From: JANOAR01 sp031411235
GTDB taxonomy: Bacteria; Verrucomicrobiota; Verrucomicrobiia; Verrucomicrobiales; Verrucomicrobiaceae
Direction of reading: 5' to 3'
NCBI GenBank assembly: GCA_031411235.1
Contig: JANOAR010000244.1
Coordinates: 1-53,234 of the forward strand
Length of the DNA stretch: 53,234 nucleotides
Under the pieces are notes generated by a model. The model worked only from the letters and a program-made list of their open reading frames with translations. It was not told the DNA's origin and ran no database searches. Position numbers and translations under genes: made by a program. Shown here in pieces: positions 16,787 to 26,092 of this stretch (positions within the stretch are counted from its first letter, which is position 1; every line of letters begins with the position of its first letter).

Positions 16787-17769
16787 TCCAGCGGCTGCCA
16801 GCACCCGATCCGCAAAACTACTCGCGCCACCGCCTGCATGTGCAGGAACGAGACTGGGCGGAGACGAATTGTTACGTGGATGTCTGGATTGAACTGTTAC
16901 ATGCCTGGGGACTTGAGCCCATTGCCGCGCTGCCGTTCACGCTGGGCATCGACTTTGAAGGAGACCAATGGACTTTCTTCAAATTTCCTCTGGCCGATCT
17001 CCTGGAGATTTACTCGCTCGATGTTCATGAACTGGCGATCTGGCGACCCTTGACCTCGCACATCGAGGAGCAGTTGTCACTCGGGCGGCCATTGCTGATT
17101 GAACTGGATTCCTTCCATCTGCCAGATACCGCTGGCAGCGCTTATCAAACAGAGCATGTGAAGACGACAGTCGCCATCGTTGACATAGATGTGCCCAACC
17201 AGCGCCTGGGCTACTTTCACGGGCAAGGCTACTACCATTTGCAGGGCGATGATTTCGCCAATGTCTTCCATTTGCGCGGCGAGAAGAATCCCGCGATTTT
17301 GCCGCCATACTGCGAGATTGTGAAGCAGAGGCCCGCTCCGCCGCTGCAAGGCGAGGAATTGCTGAACGCCTCGATACGCCTGCTGATCTCCCATCTCCAG
17401 CGGTTACCGGTGACGAATCCATTCGAGAAATTCCGCACTCGCTTTGAAGCAGATTTGCAGTGGTTGATCCATGAGCCTCTAGCCATGTTTCACCAGTATT
17501 CGTTCGCCACGCTGCGGCAGTTTGGCGCGTGTTATGAGGTCGCAGGCACCTATCTCGAATGGCTGCAAACCCAGGGCATCACTGGCCTGGAGAAGCCTAT
17601 CGAATCCATTCGATGGCTGGCTGGCAGCGCCAAGGCAATGCAGTTCCAACTGGCCCGTGCGATGGCGCGCAAGAAGCCCATTGATCTGCTGCCCATTGAT
17701 CAGATGGCGGAGCACTGGAAAAGCGCCATGGAACATTTGAAACTCAAATTCTTGTCCCAAACACCATGA
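16783..17769 (+). CDS. DUF1839 family protein
   Basis: This 328-residue soluble protein belongs to DUF1839, which is commonly encoded beside amino acid:[carrier protein] ligases. The N-terminal half has a Cys/His pattern (NCYVDVWIELLHAWG; IELDSFHLPDTAGSAYQTEHVKTTVAIVDI) reminiscent of papain-like or BtrH-like acyltransferase folds, with possible catalytic Cys31 and a His in the DSFHLPD segment. The C-terminal half is helical. It overlaps both neighbours by 4 bp. A plausible job, which is inference, is to transfer the aminoacyl group from carrier to acceptor. Confidence 0.8.
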   Translation: MIQRLPAPDPQNYSRHRLHVQERDWAETNCYVDVWIELLHAWGLEPIAALPFTLGIDFEGDQWTFFKFPLADLLEIYSLDVHELAIWRPLTSHIEEQLSLGRPLLIELDSFHLPDTAGSAYQTEHVKTTVAIVDIDVPNQRLGYFHGQGYYHLQGDDFANVFHLRGEKNPAILPPYCEIVKQRPAPPLQGEELLNASIRLLISHLQRLPVTNPFEKFRTRFEADLQWLIHEPLAMFHQYSFATLRQFGACYEVAGTYLEWLQTQGITGLEKPIESIRWLAGSAKAMQFQLARAMARKKPIDLLPIDQMAEHWKSAMEHLKLKFLSQTP

Positions 17770-20297
17770 CAGAAGCCTGTGAGCCAGCCTCCACCGCAGC
17801 GATCCCCTTCGCGCCGTGGTCATGCTGCGCACAGGTTCCAGGCACCATCACGGAGCCCGTTCAACTCGAAGGTTCAACCCCTCGTTGGTTTCCGGCGAAT
17901 GTGCCTGGCACCGTCGCCTCCGCATTGCGGGCCCAGGGAAAATGGGATTACCAACAGCCCGTCGATGTTGATGCCCAGGACTGGTGGTATCGAACCACGT
18001 TTCCGGCTTCTTCACGAACGGAAGGTGAAACCTGCTTCCTATGCTTCGACGGCCTCGCGACGCTTGCCGAAGTGTGGTTAAACGGCGAGCGCATTCTGAG
18101 CAGTGACAACATGTTCCGCAGCTATCGTGTGAACGTGGCCCCCATGCTGCGAAACGAAAACGAGATGGTCATCCGATTCCATTCGCTCACGGCGGATCTT
18201 AAAAAGCGGCGTCCACGCCCGCGCTGGAAAACCAGTCTCGTGAACAGTCAGCAGCTTCGCTGGCAACGCACGAGCCTGTTGGGCAGGATTCCCGGATGGT
18301 CGCCTCCCGTGCCAGTGACCGGGCCGTGGCGCGAGGTGCGCTTGGAGTGCGCCCCGGTGCTGCTCAGCGACATTCAGCGGACGGCTGTGCTCGATGGCGG
18401 AGATGGCATCGTCACCTTCAGCGCCCGTGTGGATTCGGCGGTAAAGATCAGCTCGGCTCGGCTTCATGTCGGTGGCCATGAGACGCCTCTGGAGTTGCGG
18501 AATAATGGAGGGCATCTGGTCTTGAGCGGCGAACAACGCGTTGCGAACCCAGAGCTGTGGTGGCCACACACGCACGGCACGCCATGCCTGCTCGATTGCA
18601 AAGTGGTGCTCGAATCAGCCTCCGGGCGGCATGAGTTCCCCGCTGGCCGCGTCGGATTCCGGCGCATTGAGATTCGCAGCGATCCAGGCTTCGCCATTCA
18701 GGTGAATGGCGAGCCCGTTTACTGTCGAGGTGCGTGCTGGACAACGAGCGATATTTTCACCCTTTCGGGAACCGAGGATTCCTTGCGGCATGATCTGCTT
18801 TTGGCTCGTGATGCGGGCATGAACATGCTGCGTATTGGCGGCACGATGACTTATGAAAGCGAGGCGTTTTACCGCCTCTGCGATGAGCTTGGTATTCTGA
18901 TCTGGCAAGACTTCATGTTCGCAAACATGGACTACCCCGTCGATGATCCGACGTTTGCGCAGAACATCGCCACGGAGGCGAGGCAGCAGCTAGACCGCCT
19001 CGCGCGGCATCCCTGTGTGGCTGTTTATTGTGGCAACAGTGAGATCGAGCAGCAGGCGTCCATGCTTGGCATGGATCGCGCGCTTTGGCGGAACCGCTGG
19101 TTCGGCGAAGAATTGCCAGCCCTGTGCCATGAACGGCATCCCGGCGTGGCCTATGTCCCCTCCACGCCCAGCGGCGGCGTGCTGCCGTTTCATGTGAGGA
19201 CAGGTGTCACGCACTTTTACGGTGTGGGCGCTTATCTGCGATCCACCCGCGAGCTTCGGCAGGCCGATGTCAAGTTCACCTCCGAGTGCCTTGGCTTCGC
19301 CAATATTCCTGAGCCCGAAGCCATGGATGAGATCATGGGCGGCCTGATGCCTGTGACACATCACCCGCGTTGGAAGCAGCGTGTGCCGCGCGACACCGGT
19401 GCGGGCTGGGATTTCGAAGATGTCCGCGATCACTACCTGCGCGAAGTGTTTGCTGTTGATCCGGTCGCGCTGCGCTCGTTCGACATGCCCCGCTACCTTG
19501 AACTCAGCCGCCTGACCTCTGGCGAAATGATGGCGCGAACCTTTGCTGAATGGCGCAGCGGGCACAGTCGTAACGCGGGTGCCCTGGTGTGGTTCTTCAA
19601 AGACCTGTGGCCTGCTTCAGGCTGGGGCATCGTGGACAGCAGCGGCATTCCAAAAGCAGCCTACTATCAACTGCGCCGCGCCTGGCAGACGCGGCAGTTG
19701 ATTCTCACGGATGAAGGCCTCGACGGCTTGCACCTTCACTTCGTGAATGAAACGAACGCCCCTGTCGAAGGCTTCGTCGAAGTGCAATTGCTGCGCGAGC
19801 CGCACAGCATTATTTTTCGCCAAGAGGTAGGATTGATCGTGGATCGGCGCTCTTTGCAGATGCGCAGCGTGGATGAAATCCTCGGTTCCTTCCACGACGT
19901 CAACTACGCTTACCGCTTTGGGCCGCAGGCCCATCATGTGGTCATGGCTACTTGGTTCGATAAGCAGCATCAGGTGATCAGCGAAGCATTTCATTTCACC
20001 CGGTCGCGCGATCCTGAGCCTCAACCGCTGTCAGCAGTGGCCCTGCAATCCTCCGCCGAATTTTTGAGCGATGGTCGCTACCGCGTCACGTTGCAGAGTG
20101 ATCGTTTTCTCCACAGCGTGCGATTGTCCGCGCAAGGCTTCCTACCCAACGACAACTATTTCCATCTTGCGCCAGCCCGCCGAAAAGTGGTGACGTTTGC
20201 ACCCATCGGCGATCCGCGCAGCACTTTCCGGGCCTCCATCGAGGCGTTGAACCTGATGGGAGAAGTTTCGCTGGAAGCAAGGCAACCCGCCACCTGA
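17766..20297 (+). CDS. GH2 beta-mannosidase-like glycoside hydrolase
   Basis: This 843-residue protein has the GH2 layout. An N-terminal jelly-roll (PANVPGTVASALRAQG, DAQDWWYRTTF, LCFDGLATLAEVWLNGE) is followed by Ig-like domains, then a TIM barrel with CRGACWTTSDIF, GGTMTYESEAFYRLCDELGI and IWQDFMFA. The expected acid/base is E426 (CGNSE) and the nucleophile E507 (FTSECLGF), so both catalytic acids are present. No signal peptide is seen, so it probably acts in the cytoplasm. Its ATG overlaps the DUF1839 stop. In this operon it may trim or transglycosylate a mannoside intermediate. Confidence 0.85.
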   Translation: MTEACEPASTAAIPFAPWSCCAQVPGTITEPVQLEGSTPRWFPANVPGTVASALRAQGKWDYQQPVDVDAQDWWYRTTFPASSRTEGETCFLCFDGLATLAEVWLNGERILSSDNMFRSYRVNVAPMLRNENEMVIRFHSLTADLKKRRPRPRWKTSLVNSQQLRWQRTSLLGRIPGWSPPVPVTGPWREVRLECAPVLLSDIQRTAVLDGGDGIVTFSARVDSAVKISSARLHVGGHETPLELRNNGGHLVLSGEQRVANPELWWPHTHGTPCLLDCKVVLESASGRHEFPAGRVGFRRIEIRSDPGFAIQVNGEPVYCRGACWTTSDIFTLSGTEDSLRHDLLLARDAGMNMLRIGGTMTYESEAFYRLCDELGILIWQDFMFANMDYPVDDPTFAQNIATEARQQLDRLARHPCVAVYCGNSEIEQQASMLGMDRALWRNRWFGEELPALCHERHPGVAYVPSTPSGGVLPFHVRTGVTHFYGVGAYLRSTRELRQADVKFTSECLGFANIPEPEAMDEIMGGLMPVTHHPRWKQRVPRDTGAGWDFEDVRDHYLREVFAVDPVALRSFDMPRYLELSRLTSGEMMARTFAEWRSGHSRNAGALVWFFKDLWPASGWGIVDSSGIPKAAYYQLRRAWQTRQLILTDEGLDGLHLHFVNETNAPVEGFVEVQLLREPHSIIFRQEVGLIVDRRSLQMRSVDEILGSFHDVNYAYRFGPQAHHVVMATWFDKQHQVISEAFHFTRSRDPEPQPLSAVALQSSAEFLSDGRYRVTLQSDRFLHSVRLSAQGFLPNDNYFHLAPARRKVVTFAPIGDPRSTFRASIEALNLMGEVSLEARQPAT

Positions 20298-20303
20298 ACC
20301 ACA

Positions 20304-22121
20304 ATGCCGCCTGCGCCCATAGATCACCAGACAGCGCTGCCGCCCGCGAGCGGTCGCGTGGAGCGCACGGCGTTCTATTTGGAGAGCGAAGGCCAGTCAT
20401 TGTTCGCGTGGCTGCACCGCCCTTCAGGCGGGAACCCAAGCCACGGCGTGCTGATCTGTCCGCCGCTTGGCCACGAGCAGGTGCATTCGCATCGTGCCTT
20501 GCGCCACCTTGCGGAGCGATTGGCGGCTCAAGGGTTTGCCGTGCTGCGGCTCGACTACCACGGCATGGGCGATTCCGATGGCACTGACCTGGAGCCTAAC
20601 CGCTGTGCCACCTGGCAGACCAACGTGCGCGATGCAGCGGACTGGCTGCAACAGCAGGTCGGCTGTGAAAAAATCAGCCTCATTGGTCTGCGAATGGGCG
20701 CGACACTCGCCGCGCTTTACGCTGCGAATCACGATGTCGAAAACCTGGTGCTCTGGGCACCCGTCGTGAAGGGGCGGCGGTACGTGCGCGAACTGGGTGC
20801 CTTGAGCCGGACGGCCAGCTTCACTGCTAAAGAAGGATCATCCTCCATTGAGGCCGGGGGATTCGTGTTCACCCACGAGACCTCCCAGGAACTGTCGCTC
20901 ATTGATCTCACGAAACTCAGCCCGCGCTTCAAGCATGGATTGATAGTGCTCAGTGACAAAAGCCCGAATGAGCCGCCCCTGTTTGCAGGGATCGAGCAAA
21001 TGACGCTCCCTGGTTATGAGGAAATGATGGCCGAGCCGCACGAAGCCATGGTTCCACACGCAGCACTCTTCAGCATCACCAACTGGCTGCTCTCGAAAGA
21101 GACTCCATCAAAGGCGGGCGAAAGCGTGGTTACTCCAGCCGTACCCGTCCTGACGGGCTCCATGTTGACCTGCGGTTCTTCATCCGTCCGAGAGAGCATT
21201 CATCGCATCAGTGACGCTCCAGACTTGTTTGGAATCATGACGGAACCAAGCAAGCCTGTGGCCTCCCTGCCTTGGATTGTGCTGCTGAATGCTGGCGCGG
21301 CCTATCGCATTGGCCCTGGGCGTTTATATGTGCAGTTGGCCAGAACGCTCGCGGCCCTCGGTTACCCGTGCCTCAGGGTGGATATTAGCGGACTGGGCGA
21401 CAGCGTGGCCGATAAGGCCCAGGAGGAAAATGACACCTACGCCGCAACGGCCTTCCGGGACATCGCCATGGTTTGCGATTACCTGCAAAACCAACAGCCA
21501 GGACGACCCATTGTCCTGATGGGCTTGTGCTCTGGTGCATACGCCGCTTTCCAGTCTGCGGTTCAACTGCCACATCCCGCGCTCATCGAAGGCATCATGC
21601 TCAATCCACTGACTTTTTTCTGGAGGGACGGCCTGTCGATAACGGCCCCGCCAAACAAGCGACTGCACGCCTGGCACTACTACTGGAACATCGTTTTTGA
21701 CCTGAGGAACTGGCACCAGTTGTTTGCAGGAAAGACGAATAGGGGACTCCGTGGGGCCTTGCAGCGCTTCATCCAAAGAGTTCTGGTGCGGCCAGTTTCA
21801 TTCGAGAACCCTTCACCGCAGAGCCCTGATTCCAGGACAAAGAGTGAGTACTCTCATCCTGCAAAAGAGAACCTGTCGGCAGACCTAGCCCGTGTGGTGA
21901 CAGCATCTCGCCATCTGGCCATGTTTGTTTCGGACAATGATCCGGGACATTTTTTACTGATGTATAAAGCCAGGCGCAAGGCCAAGCAACTGATGCGCAC
22001 AGGCAGGTTGCAATGCTTTTTCATCCATGATGCGGATCACACCTTTTCGACCGAGTCGGCGCGTAAAGCCTTGAGCCAGTCGCTCACGGATTACCTGCAA
22101 AGTCGTTTTGAAGTGCGTTAG
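20304..22121 (+). CDS. Tandem alpha/beta hydrolase protein
   Basis: This 605-residue protein contains two alpha/beta-hydrolase domains. Domain 1 (about 20-260) has GVLICPPLGHEQVHSHRAL, LRLDYHGMGDSDG and, at the nucleophile elbow, GLRMGA with Arg instead of Ser. This resembles exosortase-associated hydrolase families. Domain 2 (about 300-600) has LRVDISGLGDS, an elbow GLCSGA with Cys at the nucleophile position, and a C-terminal HDADHTF with the likely catalytic His. It starts 6 bp after the GH2 stop and is the last gene of the operon. Domain 2 may act as a Cys-dependent thioesterase or acyltransferase; domain 1 may be non-catalytic. These roles are inferred. Confidence 0.8.
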   Translation: MPPAPIDHQTALPPASGRVERTAFYLESEGQSLFAWLHRPSGGNPSHGVLICPPLGHEQVHSHRALRHLAERLAAQGFAVLRLDYHGMGDSDGTDLEPNRCATWQTNVRDAADWLQQQVGCEKISLIGLRMGATLAALYAANHDVENLVLWAPVVKGRRYVRELGALSRTASFTAKEGSSSIEAGGFVFTHETSQELSLIDLTKLSPRFKHGLIVLSDKSPNEPPLFAGIEQMTLPGYEEMMAEPHEAMVPHAALFSITNWLLSKETPSKAGESVVTPAVPVLTGSMLTCGSSSVRESIHRISDAPDLFGIMTEPSKPVASLPWIVLLNAGAAYRIGPGRLYVQLARTLAALGYPCLRVDISGLGDSVADKAQEENDTYAATAFRDIAMVCDYLQNQQPGRPIVLMGLCSGAYAAFQSAVQLPHPALIEGIMLNPLTFFWRDGLSITAPPNKRLHAWHYYWNIVFDLRNWHQLFAGKTNRGLRGALQRFIQRVLVRPVSFENPSPQSPDSRTKSEYSHPAKENLSADLARVVTASRHLAMFVSDNDPGHFLLMYKARRKAKQLMRTGRLQCFFIHDADHTFSTESARKALSQSLTDYLQSRFEVR

Positions 22122-22162
22122 ATCAAAGGCTCAGCGTACGCGAACGAGCTGGGTAAGCCCGA

Positions 22163-25100
22163 TCACTTCGGCAGCATGGCGAGGAACTGTTCGGTGAGCT
22201 GCTTCACTTTGGCGCGCATGGGCTCTAGCTGGGGCTCAAGCTTGGCGAGTTCGGCCTTGCCTGCGAGGATGTCTTTCTCGCGCTCGGGTATCTCTTTGGT
22301 GGAGTCCACGATGGTTTTTTCAGCGGTGGTCTTCTTCTTTTTATTGGCCTCGGCTTCGGTCTGGGCGAGGCCGACTTGGGCTCGTTTTTCTTCCAGTACT
22401 TTTTGATCGGCTGCGGTCTTGGCGCTGGTGTCGGCGAGGGTTTTTTCCAGGGCTGGCAGGGCGGTTTTGGCAGCGGCGATGGCGGCGTTCACGGGTGCGG
22501 CTTTTTCGGCAAGTTGTTTTTCCAGAGCGGCAGGTTCAGCTTGTTTAGCGGCAAGGGCTTTCATTGCGCCATCCAAGTTGGCCTGTGCCGAGGCGAGGTT
22601 GCCACGCGGGGCTGCGGCGTCTTTCTCGGCAACGGTGAGGGCGTTTTTGCCTTCGGCGACTTTGCGGTCGGCTTGGGCGACTGCGTTGTTGGTGGTATTG
22701 AGGTTTTTTTGGGCTTGGGCTCCGGCGGATTTGGCGGCGTCGTGGGCTCGGGTGGCGTTGTCGAGTGCGGCTTTATGGTTAGCAACCGTTTGGTCGGCGG
22801 TCTTGACGGCGGCGGCGAGGAGGGCTGCTTCCTTTTCCGCAGCGACGGCTTTGCCTTTCAAGTCGTTGAACTGCTGTTCGAGTACGACGGCGCTGGCTTG
22901 TTTGGCGGCTTTGGCGGCGGCGAGTTCTTTGTCTCTGGCGGCGACGGCGTTTTTCGCGGGCTGCACTTGGGCTTGGGCCTTGGCAACGAGCGGGCGCTGG
23001 GCGGCACTGGCTTTGGTAGCGGCTTCGTGGTCGGCACGGGCTTTGGCAACTTGGGCTTCTGCGGCAGCGATGTCTTTGGGAGCTTGGTCGGCTTTGGTTT
23101 TGGCGGCGGCTTGGTCGGCTTTGGCTTTGGTGGCCTGGGCTTCAGCGGCTGCGACCTCGGCTTTTTTGCGCTCCACACGTTTGTTGGGTTCAGCGACTTT
23201 TTCGGTCGCAGTGGCGACAGATTTTTTGTGGGCTTCGATTTGTTTATTGATCTCGGTGACGGCGTTTTTAGCGGCGGCAATGCCGTCGTCTTTGGCTTTC
23301 ACGAAGCCTGCGAGTTCGGCTTCTTTGGTGGCGAGGATTTTCTTCTGCTCTTCGACTTTAGCGGCGGCGATGTCGCTGGTGGCTTTGGTGCTGGTGAAGG
23401 CTTTTTCGATGGGGTCGAGTTCGGCGAGGGCTTGCTTGGCTTTGGCTTCGAGCGTGGGCTGCGCAGCGATGGAGTCAGCGATGGCTTTTTTGCTGTCTTC
23501 GATGCGCTGGGCGGCGGCGATTTTGGCGGATTCGTTATCAGCGACACCATCGGTGAAGCTTTGGAAATCGGCTTCGAGTTTGGCCAGTTTGTCCTTCTCG
23601 GTGAGTACGCCAACGTTAAATTGTGCGGCCTTCAAGCTGGGCACGGCGCGTTGCATGACGGCTAGTTCGGTGGCTGTGGCTTTGGCAGTGGCTTGCGCAG
23701 CAACCAAAGCGTCATTGGCCTTGGGCACGGCGGCTTCGGCGGCTTTCACGCGGTCAGGCCAAGCTTTGGCTTCTGCGACGGCTTTGGGCAGTTCGGCGTT
23801 CTTGGCGGTAAGGGCTTCGCTGCCGCTTTTGATCTTGGCATTGAGGTCGGCGATGGCTTTGTCGATGTCGGCAAGGGGCGCTGGGGCAGCGCCGAGCTGG
23901 GCCTTCAAAGGGTTAAGCTGGGCGGCGAGGGCGGCGGCAGCTTGTTTGGCTTTAGCAGGGGCTTGCTGGGCGGCAGTGGCGGCGGCGAGTTTGCCTTCTT
24001 GGTCTTTGATTTTGGCGGCAATGGCGGGCGTTGCAGCCGTGGCGGCAGCGAGTTCTTTGGCTGCGGCGTCAGCCAGGGTTTTGAAGGCGACGATGGCGGG
24101 ATCGGTGGGCGGGAGCTTAGCTTTGTCGGGCGCGGCGAGTTGGTCGGCGACGGTCTTGGCTTTGGCTTGGGCTGCGGTCACAGCGGCGGCGTTGGCAGCG
24201 AGTTCTTTTTTCGCGGCGTCGATGGCGGCAGCGCTGTCGGCCTTGGCTTTGTCGGTGGCGGAGAGCTTAGCAGCTTCGGCGGCGAGGGGGGCGAGTTGCT
24301 TCTCGACTTCAGCGATCTTGGCTTGTTTGGCGTCGAAGGCTTTGAGCGCATTGCTACGGGCTTCGCGGTCTTTGCCTAACTGGGTGAAGGCGGCACGGTC
24401 TTTGGTGAGTTGCTCCTGCGTAGCTTTGATTTCGCCGGGCAGGGCGTTCTTGCGGCCTTCGTTGGCGGCGAGGTCGGCTTTGGCTTTGGCGAGGGCATCG
24501 TTGGCGTTTTTGGCGGCGGCTTCGGCAGCTTTAACGGCTTCGGTGGTGGTGGGGACTTTGGCGGTGAGTTCGACGATGCGGGCCTCGCTTTGAGCGATGC
24601 GGGTGGAGATGAGACCGGGGTTGGCGCTGGCTTGGCCGATCTCGGCTCCGGTCTTGAGATCAAAGAAGCGCAGCTCGCCGCGCCAGTTGCCTGTGGCACA
24701 AGTTTTGTCATCGAAGAGAGCGGCGGTTTTGCTGACGATGTCGCCCTGGTTAGGGGTCTCGCTGAGTTTGTTGCCATTGACATCCCAGGTGCGGGTGAGG
24801 CCGTCTTGGCCACAACTGACGATGCGGCCATCGGGGGTGAAGCTGACGCTCTCGACGCCGCCACCGTGGGCAGCCCAAGTTTTGAGCTGTTTGCCCTCAT
24901 TCATCTCCCACACGATGATGGTGCCATCGCGTGAGCAGGAGGCGAGGACGTTGGAATCGCTGCGCCAAGTGAGATCGGTGGCGGCTCCGCCTTTGTGCTG
25001 GCCAAGGAGGAAGAATTCGCCACCGCCGTCGGCTTCCCAAACGAAGACATTGCCATCGCGGTCGCTGGTGGCGAGAAGGATGCCATCGGGGCTGAAGGCG

Positions 25101-25990
25101 GTGCCGAGGATCCAGTTGGTGTGTCTGCCAATGGTGTAAAGTTCTTCGCCCGTGGCGGTGTCATAGACTTTAACTTTCTTCGAGGGGCTGCCAATGACGA
25201 TTTTGCTGTGGTCGGGGGTGATGTCGGCGGACATGACGCAGTCGAATTCCTTGCCGACTTCGGTGATGCGTTTGCCCGTTTTTACATCCCACACAACGGC
25301 ATGACCGAATTTCCCCCCCTTGCCACCGCCCATGATGAGCAGCGAGCCGCTGCGGCTGAAGCGCAGGGAGCGAGCGTAGCCCTCGGAGTAGGGCAGGATG
25401 CCGGCGAGCAGACGTGTGTCGGTGTCGTAGAGCAAGATTTGCTTGGGCACGGCGACGGCGAGCAGTCCCGTCCAGGGACTGGCGGCCATGGCGGTGATGG
25501 CGGTGGTGCGGGGAGTGACGACGACGGGCTCCAGGAGGATATTTTCTGGCTTTGCGATGGGGCCAGTGGGCTTGCCACTACCGGAGGCGACGGTGAGTTC
25601 GACCTTGGGCTTGGTGGACTTGCGAGCGATGGACGAGGCGGTATCGAGTAGGCCGCCGTCGATCCATTTTTTCAGTACCGCGATGTCGCCATCACTCATC
25701 GGGGCACCTTCGGGCGGCATGAAGGGCTCGACTTTTTTAGTGATGGAGCCGATCAATTTGGAGCCGTCGGCATTGCCTGCATCAACGATCACACCCCCAC
25801 CGCCGCCAGACATCACACCTGCGAAGCTGGTGAGATCCAGATCGCCTTTTTTCTTGTCGGGGTTGTGACAGGAGAAGCATTTGTTCTCCATGATCGCCCG
25901 GGCGTGGTCAGCATAGGTGACCTTGTCTTCGGCACGGAGACTGGTGGAGAGGACAGCGAGGGTGAAGAGAATGCGGGGGGCTTGATTCAT
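22163..25990 (-). CDS. Cytochrome c/WD40 protein with very long coiled coil
   Basis: This 1275-residue exported protein starts at ATG 25990 (signal peptide ILFTLAVLSTSLRAED); the frame continues to 26065. The order is a planctomycete-type cytochrome c domain with heme motif CFSCH and MPPEGAPMSDGD, a WD40 propeller (about 165-460; repeats such as FSPDGILLATSDRDGNVFVWE), then about 780 residues of Ala/Lys/Glu-rich coiled coil to the C-terminus. The first two parts are common in Planctomycetes and Verrucomicrobia. The long helical tail is unusual and may form an extended periplasmic rod. Long ORFs on the opposite strand here are reading-frame shadows of Ala/Lys codon bias. Confidence 0.85.
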   Translation of the reverse strand: MNQAPRILFTLAVLSTSLRAEDKVTYADHARAIMENKCFSCHNPDKKKGDLDLTSFAGVMSGGGGGVIVDAGNADGSKLIGSITKKVEPFMPPEGAPMSDGDIAVLKKWIDGGLLDTASSIARKSTKPKVELTVASGSGKPTGPIAKPENILLEPVVVTPRTTAITAMAASPWTGLLAVAVPKQILLYDTDTRLLAGILPYSEGYARSLRFSRSGSLLIMGGGKGGKFGHAVVWDVKTGKRITEVGKEFDCVMSADITPDHSKIVIGSPSKKVKVYDTATGEELYTIGRHTNWILGTAFSPDGILLATSDRDGNVFVWEADGGGEFFLLGQHKGGAATDLTWRSDSNVLASCSRDGTIIVWEMNEGKQLKTWAAHGGGVESVSFTPDGRIVSCGQDGLTRTWDVNGNKLSETPNQGDIVSKTAALFDDKTCATGNWRGELRFFDLKTGAEIGQASANPGLISTRIAQSEARIVELTAKVPTTTEAVKAAEAAAKNANDALAKAKADLAANEGRKNALPGEIKATQEQLTKDRAAFTQLGKDREARSNALKAFDAKQAKIAEVEKQLAPLAAEAAKLSATDKAKADSAAAIDAAKKELAANAAAVTAAQAKAKTVADQLAAPDKAKLPPTDPAIVAFKTLADAAAKELAAATAATPAIAAKIKDQEGKLAAATAAQQAPAKAKQAAAALAAQLNPLKAQLGAAPAPLADIDKAIADLNAKIKSGSEALTAKNAELPKAVAEAKAWPDRVKAAEAAVPKANDALVAAQATAKATATELAVMQRAVPSLKAAQFNVGVLTEKDKLAKLEADFQSFTDGVADNESAKIAAAQRIEDSKKAIADSIAAQPTLEAKAKQALAELDPIEKAFTSTKATSDIAAAKVEEQKKILATKEAELAGFVKAKDDGIAAAKNAVTEINKQIEAHKKSVATATEKVAEPNKRVERKKAEVAAAEAQATKAKADQAAAKTKADQAPKDIAAAEAQVAKARADHEAATKASAAQRPLVAKAQAQVQPAKNAVAARDKELAAAKAAKQASAVVLEQQFNDLKGKAVAAEKEAALLAAAVKTADQTVANHKAALDNATRAHDAAKSAGAQAQKNLNTTNNAVAQADRKVAEGKNALTVAEKDAAAPRGNLASAQANLDGAMKALAAKQAEPAALEKQLAEKAAPVNAAIAAAKTALPALEKTLADTSAKTAADQKVLEEKRAQVGLAQTEAEANKKKKTTAEKTIVDSTKEIPEREKDILAGKAELAKLEPQLEPMRAKVKQLTEQFLAMLPK

Positions 25991-26092
25991 GGAAAAGATT
26001 AACGTAGGGGGCAAAACATACGCCGACAGACGCCCACCATTTCTAAGATGCTGCGAATTTTGCACAGGAAAAGCAGCGGAGCCGCACGGGAG

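Noticed and set aside
22376..24593. Plus-strand ORFs of 429 and 724 residues, Gly/Phe- or Ala/Ser-rich
   Set aside because: They lie antisense to the Ala/Lys/Glu coiled-coil gene, whose codon bias removes stops from the opposite frames. They have no start signals or domain character.
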